DNA of 64,000 nucleotides from Rhabdothermincola sediminis (GTDB lineage Bacteria; Actinomycetota; Acidimicrobiia; Acidimicrobiales; Acidimicrobilacustridaceae). The notes beneath the pieces were generated by a model, which did not search any database, was not told where the DNA came from, and saw only the letters and a program-made list of their open reading frames with translations. The first letter of the stretch is position 1; every line of letters begins with the position of its first letter. The translations under genes and the position numbers were made by a program. The stretch spans positions 1 to 64,000 of the forward strand of contig NZ_JACFSZ010000005.1 in NCBI RefSeq assembly GCF_014805525.1, written 5' to 3'. Below are positions 58,411 to 64,000 of this stretch, piece by piece.

Positions 58411-59730
58411 ATGAAGGGTGGTGCCCGTCTCGGTGTGGGCGTTACCGCTGCGGCGAACGTGACCCTCGCCGGGCTCAACGCCGCCAGCGGGGTCCTGCTG
58501 GCCAGATCGCTCGGACCGACCGGTCGCGGTGAGGTGGCCGCGATCCAGCTCTGGGGCTTCCTGCTGGCGACCGTTGCCGTACTCGGCACCACCGATGCCG
58601 TGGTCTACTTCTCCGCCCGGCGATCCGAGCGAGCGGGCACCTTCGCCACCTCTGCCGCGGCGCTCACCATGCTGGCAGCCCTTCCCGTGGTGGCCGCCGG
58701 CTGGGTGGCGATGCCCGTGCTCCTCGCCTCGCAATCGCCGGACACGGTGCGCCTGGCGCGGCTGTTCCTGCTGTTCGTCCCGCTCTACGCCGTGGCCAAC
58801 CAGCCTGGCCAGGCGCTCCGAGGCCTGTCGAGCTTCACCCGTTGGAATGTCGTGCGCCTCCTGCCTTCGGTGCTGTGGGTCGTCGTGGTCGTGTCCGCCA
58901 TCGCGACCGGCAACCGGTCACCTGGCTTCGTCACCGTCGGGTTCCTGTTGGGGTGGGTGCTGAGCTTCGGGGTCTCGGTGGGCATGGCTCGCCCGGTCGT
59001 GCGCCCGCCCTACCGGGTGGATGTCACCTCATGGGGCCCGATGTTGCGCTACGGCCTGCCGCTGATGCTGGCGTCGATCCCGCAGTGGTTGAACGTTCGG
59101 CTCGATCAGCTCCTGCTGGCGGCGTTCGTCCCCAGCGAGGAGCTCGGCCTGTACGTCGTGGCCGTCGCCTGGGCCGGGCTCGTCACGCCGCTGGTCAACG
59201 CTCTCGGCGTGGTGCTGTTCCCACGCCTGGCGGCAGAGCAGGATGAGCAGGCCCGTGAGCAGGTGCTGTTCCTCGGCATCCGGGTCACGGTGCTGGTCAC
59301 CGCCGGCCTCGTGCTCGCCGTCGGGGTGCTCACGCCGCTCGCGGTGCCGCTCTTCTTCGGGGGAGCGTTCGCCGCCGCGATCGGTCCGGCAGCCATCCTG
59401 GTGGCCGGCAGCGGCCTGCTGGCCACCAACTTCGTGCTCGAGGAGGGCTTCCGTGGCCTCGGGCGGCCCGGTGACGTCCTGCGGGCCGAGCTCGGCGGGC
59501 TGGCGGCGACCGCGGTGCTCCTGGCAGCGCTGCTGCCCCGCCTCGGCATCCTCGGTGCGGCCCTCGCGTCGCTCGGTGGCTACCTGATGACGACGCTGCT
59601 GCTCCTGCACGGGCTCCGCCGCACGGTCACCGGCGGGGTGCTCAGCCGGTGCGTGCCCCACCGCCAGGACGTCCGTGAGCTGGTGGCCGGTGTCGCCTCG
59701 CTGGCCCGGCTGCGTCCCGCTCAGGGTTGA
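58411..59730 (+). CDS. Polysaccharide flippase (MOP/Wzx family)
   Basis: 439 residues from ATG 58411; in-frame GTG codons about 45 bases upstream are possible starts. Twelve to fourteen membrane helices, with the Wzx-like N-terminal block NAASGVLLARSLGPTGRGEV and the internal QWLNVRLDQLLLAAFVPSEE. It should flip lipid-linked repeat units across the membrane during surface-polymer synthesis. It overlaps the tail of the tyrosine-kinase gene by 10 bases in antisense. Confidence 0.8.
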   Translation: MKGGARLGVGVTAAANVTLAGLNAASGVLLARSLGPTGRGEVAAIQLWGFLLATVAVLGTTDAVVYFSARRSERAGTFATSAAALTMLAALPVVAAGWVAMPVLLASQSPDTVRLARLFLLFVPLYAVANQPGQALRGLSSFTRWNVVRLLPSVLWVVVVVSAIATGNRSPGFVTVGFLLGWVLSFGVSVGMARPVVRPPYRVDVTSWGPMLRYGLPLMLASIPQWLNVRLDQLLLAAFVPSEELGLYVVAVAWAGLVTPLVNALGVVLFPRLAAEQDEQAREQVLFLGIRVTVLVTAGLVLAVGVLTPLAVPLFFGGAFAAAIGPAAILVAGSGLLATNFVLEEGFRGLGRPGDVLRAELGGLAATAVLLAALLPRLGILGAALASLGGYLMTTLLLLHGLRRTVTGGVLSRCVPHRQDVRELVAGVASLARLRPAQG

Positions 59731-61403
59731 GCGGTCGCCTCCGGGAAGCGCTCCGCATGGTCGCCGTGGCCGTTGCCATCGACGGGGCGGGCGCGCCGGG
59801 TCGACCGCCGCTGGCGGCGGTCGAGCTCGCTCGAGTAGCCGTACCCGTAGCCGTACCCCCGTTCGGCGGGCCCGGCGTTCATGACCACCCCGATCACCGG
59901 CGCGTCCACCTGGCGGAGGAGCTCGAAGGCGCGTTGCGCCTCCTTCTTGGTCGTCGAACCCGCCGCCACCACGACGATCACCGCATCGATCACATCGGAG
60001 AGCACCAGCGCGTCCGACACCGGCAGCACCGGCGGGGTGTCGATCACGACGATGTCGCAGGCCTCCTTGATCGAGTTGATCAACTCGACCGCTCGCCGGG
60101 TCGAGAGCAGCTCGGAGGGGTCTGCCGGTGTGGGGCCCGATGCCAGGACCCGCAGGCGATCGAGCCCGGGGACGGCCTGCGTGGCGTTCACCAAGGGGAC
60201 ATCGCCAACCAGCACGGAGGTGAACCCCACGGCGTTCGACAGTCCGAAGAAGTCGTGGACCCGTGGACGCCGCAGATCGCAGTCGATGAGGATCACCCGT
60301 TGACCGGCCCGGGCCAGGGCGACCGCCAGGTTGGTGGCCGTGGTCGACTTGCCGTCCTGGGAACGCGGGCTGGTGACCTGCAGGGTTCGCAACGGCCGAT
60401 CCAGGCCCGCGAACTGCACGGAGGTGCGCAAGGTGCGGTAGGCCTCGGCGGTTGGTGAGGACGGGTGCTCGAGCGAGACGAGCATCGCGTCGGAGCGGTT
60501 GCGCCAATCCGGGACGCGGGGAATGACGGCGAGCACCGCGGCGCCACCGGTCACCGCCGCGACCTCCGCTTCCCCCTTGATCGAGTCGTCGAGGTACTCG
60601 AGGAGCAGGGCGGCCGCGACGCCGAGGAGCACACCGAGGAACAGGCCTCCGAGAGCGTCACGGGGTGGGTTGGGACGGAACGGGCGCTCGGGCGGGGTCG
60701 CGGGAGCGACGATCTCGGGACCCCCGCCGCGGGCGAGGTCTGCGCCGACCTCGACCTCGTCGAGGCTCTTCTCCAGGGCCGCCTTCTGGGTGATGAGCGA
60801 GTCGCGCCGGACCCGCAGGCTCGCGGCCTCGGCGGATTGACCGTCGCGATCGGAGCTCGACGGCAGGCGGGCGAGCTGGGCGTCCAACTCTTCGATCTTG
60901 GCGTCGAGGTCGGCGACCTTGCCCTGGATAGCCTCGGCGGTCGCCAGGTACTCGCGCAGCATGCCCTCACGGCGAGCGTCGATGTAGGCCTGGGCGTACG
61001 CATTGGCGATCTCCGCGGCCCGTTGAGCGTCGGCACTCACCGCCCGGACCTGTAGGACCGCGCCCCGACCGATCACGGACGCCGACGCGGTCGCCGGGAA
61101 GCCGAGTCGGTCACGAGCGAGGTCCCGAACAGCCTGACCATTGAAGAACTGCTGCTCGATCTCACCGGCGAGATCCGGCGTGATCCGCCCGCTCGATTGC
61201 TCGAAGCCGGTCGACAGGGACTGCTTCTGGATGAGGATCTTCGCCGTGGCGGCATAGAGGGGAGTCTGGAGGAAGGACAGCACCAGCGCCGCCGCCGTGC
61301 AGACGGCCGTCACGATGATGATGACGAGCTTGCGACGCTGGAGGATGCGCAGGTAGTCGCGGAGCTCGAGATGCGCGGCGCCGCTCGGGACGTTCGAGGC
61401 CAT
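59721..61403 (-). CDS. Wzc/CpsD-like polysaccharide co-polymerase with BY-kinase domain
   Basis: 560 residues, ATG 61401-61403. Residues 1-260 form a Wzz-type chain-length domain with helices near 31-50 and 235-255 (RKLVIIIVTAVCTAAALVLS, ALGGLFLGVLLGVAAALLLE) and a periplasmic coiled coil (about 150-220). Residues about 290-510 are the BY-kinase: VTSPRSQDGKSTTATNLAVA (Walker A, with Gln-Asp where Gly-Glu is usual), VILIDCDLRRPR (Walker A') and CDIVVIDTPPVLPVSDAL (Walker B). The tail has YGYGYGY, the kind of Tyr cluster that BY-kinases autophosphorylate, then a basic end. Controls polymer length and export. Confidence 0.88.
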   Translation of the reverse strand: MASNVPSGAAHLELRDYLRILQRRKLVIIIVTAVCTAAALVLSFLQTPLYAATAKILIQKQSLSTGFEQSSGRITPDLAGEIEQQFFNGQAVRDLARDRLGFPATASASVIGRGAVLQVRAVSADAQRAAEIANAYAQAYIDARREGMLREYLATAEAIQGKVADLDAKIEELDAQLARLPSSSDRDGQSAEAASLRVRRDSLITQKAALEKSLDEVEVGADLARGGGPEIVAPATPPERPFRPNPPRDALGGLFLGVLLGVAAALLLEYLDDSIKGEAEVAAVTGGAAVLAVIPRVPDWRNRSDAMLVSLEHPSSPTAEAYRTLRTSVQFAGLDRPLRTLQVTSPRSQDGKSTTATNLAVALARAGQRVILIDCDLRRPRVHDFFGLSNAVGFTSVLVGDVPLVNATQAVPGLDRLRVLASGPTPADPSELLSTRRAVELINSIKEACDIVVIDTPPVLPVSDALVLSDVIDAVIVVVAAGSTTKKEAQRAFELLRQVDAPVIGVVMNAGPAERGYGYGYGYSSELDRRQRRSTRRARPVDGNGHGDHAERFPEATAQP

Positions 61404-61488
61404 GCACGTGTCAGCGTAGTCTGTGGCATTCCCCCCGGAAGCGGCCCGCGGAGCGTCGAGGATCGTCGGTGATCGTCTCAGCGATGGT

Positions 61489-62553
61489 GTGGTGAGCGGG
61501 GCGCCCCGCATCCTCTTCATCGGCTCCGACCTGCACGGGGTCGGGGGCATCCAGCGGTACTCGAGCTGGATGATCGATGCGCTCGATCGGGTCGGACCGT
61601 GCGAGATCGTGGATCTCGAGCTGGAGCCGACCGGGGGGACGCCGAGGTCGAAGGGGAGGGCGGCCGCCCGGGCGCTCGCCACGTGGCGCCGGATCCGGCC
61701 GCAGGTCGTGGTGCTCGGCCACCTCTCGTTCGCTCCCCTGGCGTTGCCCCAGCGGCTTCGCGGCCGGCCGGCGGTCGCCGTCGCGTACGGGATCGAGGTG
61801 TGGGGGGCATCGTCGCCGGTCGCCCGCGGCACGTGGCGGGCACTCAGCGAGGTGTGGCCGATCTCGTCGTTCACCGCCACGGAGCTGCGTCGGATCGAGC
61901 CTGGTGCCCGGGTGGGGCCGGTGCTCGGCGGAGGGCTCGACGACTCGTTCTTCACCGGCCGGCGCCTCGAGCGGGAGGGCTCGCGCCTGCGGATCGTCGT
62001 CGTGGCCCGCCTCGACGACCTGGCCTACAAGGGCATCGACACCTGCATCGAGGCCACCGAGCGGGCCGCAGCCAGCATCGACGTCGAGCTGCGGCTGATC
62101 GGTGACGGTCCGGCACGCCGCCAGCTCGACGCCCTCGTGCAGCAGCGGGGTCTCACCTCGATCGTGCGCTGCCTGGGGCCACTCGACGACGATGCCCTGC
62201 GCCGCGAGTACGCGGAGGCCGGAGTGGTCGTGAGCGTCAGCCGGTTCCGTCGCGGCGACCCGCCGCAGGGGGAGGGCTTGGGCATCGTGGCGCTGGAGGC
62301 CGGGGCCGCGGGGGTCCCGGCGATCGTCTCCTCCGTGGGAGGGGCGGTCGACACCGTCATCGACGGCACGACTGGGCTGCTGGTCCCGGCTGGTGACGCC
62401 GATGCCCTCACCCGGGCCCTCGTCGAGCTGGGTCGGGACCCGACTCGGCGGGCGAGGATGGGCCGGGCGGCGCGAGCCTTCGTGCACGAGGTGCACGGGC
62501 GGGATGCGTTCCGAGCCCGGGTCCGCGAGGCGGTGCACGGGGTGGTGGGCTAA
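61489..62553 (+). CDS. GT4-family glycosyltransferase
   Basis: 354 residues from GTG 61489; GTG 61492 and a GTG at 61423 are alternative starts with equally weak ribosome sites. GT-B fold: LFIGSDLHGVGGIQRYSSWM, the donor-side block VVARLDDLAYKGIDTCIEAT, and GLGIVALEAGAAGVPAIVSS, with the E-x7-E motif shifted to the GEGLGIVALE region. Divergent from the Wzc-like gene. Probably adds one sugar of the repeat unit. Its stop TAA is immediately followed by the GTG of asnB. Confidence 0.8.
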   Translation: MVSGAPRILFIGSDLHGVGGIQRYSSWMIDALDRVGPCEIVDLELEPTGGTPRSKGRAAARALATWRRIRPQVVVLGHLSFAPLALPQRLRGRPAVAVAYGIEVWGASSPVARGTWRALSEVWPISSFTATELRRIEPGARVGPVLGGGLDDSFFTGRRLEREGSRLRIVVVARLDDLAYKGIDTCIEATERAAASIDVELRLIGDGPARRQLDALVQQRGLTSIVRCLGPLDDDALRREYAEAGVVVSVSRFRRGDPPQGEGLGIVALEAGAAGVPAIVSSVGGAVDTVIDGTTGLLVPAGDADALTRALVELGRDPTRRARMGRAARAFVHEVHGRDAFRARVREAVHGVVG

Positions 62554-64000
62554 GTGTGCGGCATCGCGGGCGTCCTCGACACCGATGGTCGAGGGGTCGA
62601 GCTGGTGGAGCGGATGAACCGCGCCCAGACCCGGCGGGGTCCCGACCACGCCTCGGTGGCACGCGCCGGACCCTTCGTCCTCGGGAACACCCGGCTGGCG
62701 ATCAGGGACCTGACGCCGGCGGGGAACCAGCCTTTCACCAGCCCGGACGGCTCGATCACCGCAGTGTTCAACGGCGAGATCTACAACTTCCGCCAGCTGG
62801 CCACCGCACACGGCATCGAGCTGCGCTCCGGCTGCGACGGCGAGATCATCCCCGCGCTCTGGGCGCGTGAGGGCCCCGCGTGCCTGGCCCGGTTCCGTGG
62901 GATGTTCGCCATCGCACTGGTCGACCAGCGTGCCGGCCGGCTGTTCCTCGCTCGCGATCCGTTCGGCATCAAGCCGCTGCACTGGAGGCGGGAGGGCGCC
63001 ACGGTCGCGTTCGCCTCCGACGTGCGGGTGCTGGAGTCCTTCGGTGCCCCGCCCGACCTCGACCCTGCCGCTCTGTGGTCCTTCCTGCGGTTCGGCAGCA
63101 TCCCTGCTGACCGCTCACCGTTCGTCGGGGTCGAGGCGGTGGCGCCGGGAGCGTGTATCAGTATCGGCGCTGACGCGCAGGTGCGGGACGAGGGGCGAGT
63201 ACCCGCCATGGAGCCATCCCTCGACGGGAGTGGCATCACCGCGGCGCGAGCACTCGGCGAGTCCATCCGATTGCACCTCGAGGCCGATGTCCCGACCGCG
63301 CTGCTCCTCTCCGCCGGTGTCGACTCCTCGCTGCTGGCGGCGGTAGCGGCCCGGCTCGGCCGGCGGCTGCACTGCCTGACCGTGTCCGGCTTGGGGTCTG
63401 CGGACGAGAGCGCGATCGCCCGCGCCACCGCTCAGTACCACGGCCACCGGCACACCACCGTCCGGGCCGAGATCGACGAGGGCACCGTCGACGAGTTCCT
63501 CGCGTCGATGCAGCGACCGAGCATCGATGGGCTGAACACCTTCCTGGTCTGCCGAGCTGTGCGGGGAGCCGGGTACAAGGTCGCCCTGTCGGGGCTCGGC
63601 GCGGACGAGGCGGTGGGCGGCTACCGCCTGGCGGCGTCGTTGCGATGGCTGCCGGCGCTGCGGTCCCTCGACCGGGTGCCCGCTGCTGCGGCCATGCGTG
63701 ACCGGGTCGTGCGGGCGGCGCGGTCGCGTTCGCTGATCGGGGACAAGGCGGTCGGACTGTTGCTGTCGGGTGGGCCGAGGTCCCCGGAAGGGTTGGTGCG
63801 CCTCCAGCGGGAGCTGTTCCCCGTGGCCACCGTGGAGGCCCTCCTCGGGCCGCCGTACGGCGCCGAGGATCTGGACGAGCGCGCGCGAGTGGTCCATTCG
63901 GAGCGGCCGGGACCGCGTGACGGCTACGCGCGGATGGCGGCCGCCGAGCTCACCACCTATCTGCAACCGATGCTGCTCGCTGATGCGGACGCGTTCTCGA
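62554..64000 (+). CDS. asnB: Asparagine synthetase B, glutamine-hydrolysing (cut by window end)
   Basis: 482 codons are visible from GTG 62554, and no stop occurs before the window ends. After the initiator, Cys2 starts the glutaminase domain (CGIAGVLDTDGRG), with RRGPD, GNTRLAIRDLTPAGNQPF, FNGEIYNFRQL and ARDPFGIKPLHW. The synthetase PP-loop is LLLSAGVDSSLLAAVAARLG (SAG instead of the usual SGG), and LSGLGADEAVGGY is the second ATP-site motif. Such AsnB homologues in polysaccharide clusters often amidate sugar acids or peptides rather than aspartate. Start follows the GT4 stop directly, so both are co-transcribed. Confidence 0.88.
   Translation, partial: MCGIAGVLDTDGRGVELVERMNRAQTRRGPDHASVARAGPFVLGNTRLAIRDLTPAGNQPFTSPDGSITAVFNGEIYNFRQLATAHGIELRSGCDGEIIPALWAREGPACLARFRGMFAIALVDQRAGRLFLARDPFGIKPLHWRREGATVAFASDVRVLESFGAPPDLDPAALWSFLRFGSIPADRSPFVGVEAVAPGACISIGADAQVRDEGRVPAMEPSLDGSGITAARALGESIRLHLEADVPTALLLSAGVDSSLLAAVAARLGRRLHCLTVSGLGSADESAIARATAQYHGHRHTTVRAEIDEGTVDEFLASMQRPSIDGLNTFLVCRAVRGAGYKVALSGLGADEAVGGYRLAASLRWLPALRSLDRVPAAAAMRDRVVRAARSRSLIGDKAVGLLLSGGPRSPEGLVRLQRELFPVATVEALLGPPYGAEDLDERARVVHSERPGPRDGYARMAAAELTTYLQPMLLADADAFS

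Noticed and set aside
61411-62982. 523-residue open frame antisense to the GT4 and asnB genes
   Set aside because: Crosses two real genes on the other strand and has no domain.

Overview
The window looks like chromosome from a high-GC actinobacterium. The best guess is the Acidimicrobiia, inferred from gene content only: an HU protein with a lysine-rich PAKKA tail, a DUF3040 protein, a KshA-like Rieske oxygenase, several acyl-CoA genes, frequent GTG starts and many 4-base gene overlaps. No rRNA, tRNA or CRISPR array was recognised, and no gene-free stretch exceeds 300 bases.

Layout. 1-390: remnants of two insertion sequences (IS110 and IS3 families). 484-8179: stress and ion homeostasis, with a thioredoxin-fold protein, a K+/H+ antiporter, a DHA2-type MFS exporter, a P2-type cation ATPase and a tandem universal stress protein. 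8274-17190: a catabolic block with a radical SAM maturase of the anSME type, Rieske oxygenase, TetR regulator, alpha/beta hydrolase, PaaI thioesterase, SDR, acyl-CoA ligase, a small acidic protein and a crotonase. Three intergenic regions here share a 21-base AGAC...GTCT operator-like element, suggesting a TetR regulon for breakdown of a lipid, steroid or aromatic acid. 17047-21680: GT4 glycosyltransferase and glycogen-debranching-type enzyme, then small conserved genes. 21712-34212: a mixed region with an exported carotenoid oxygenase, an acyltransferase/beta-lactamase fusion, AlkB, an ATP-grasp enzyme coupled to a decayed metallophosphoesterase, a FemAB-like acyltransferase, an RsbW-like kinase, a frameshifted GAF/PAS/SpoIIE phosphatase and small helical proteins.

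34482-40264 is a complete seven-gene Mrp/Mnh Na+/H+ antiporter operon. 40268-43595 holds a crotonase, a methyltransferase coupled to a phosphotransferase, and the HU gene followed by a perfect 21-bp stem. 43829-49262 holds a DUF7064/7065-like protein and a cluster led by a TPR protein with a C-terminal winged-helix domain. 49264-64000 looks like a surface polysaccharide locus: WecB, methyltransferase, acyltransferase with two SGNH domains, DUF4012 protein, acyl-CoA dehydrogenase, LPXTG protein, flippase, Wzc-like tyrosine kinase, GT4 transferase and an asparagine synthetase cut by the window end.

Most interesting: the shared operator set around the TetR gene; the maturase lacking any sulfatase and facing a Rieske oxygenase; two multidomain acyltransferase fusions, one with an apparently dead second SGNH domain; and two decayed genes (27556-27943 and 30398-32917) whose breakpoints can be located. 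All family names come from motif recognition by eye, without database searches.
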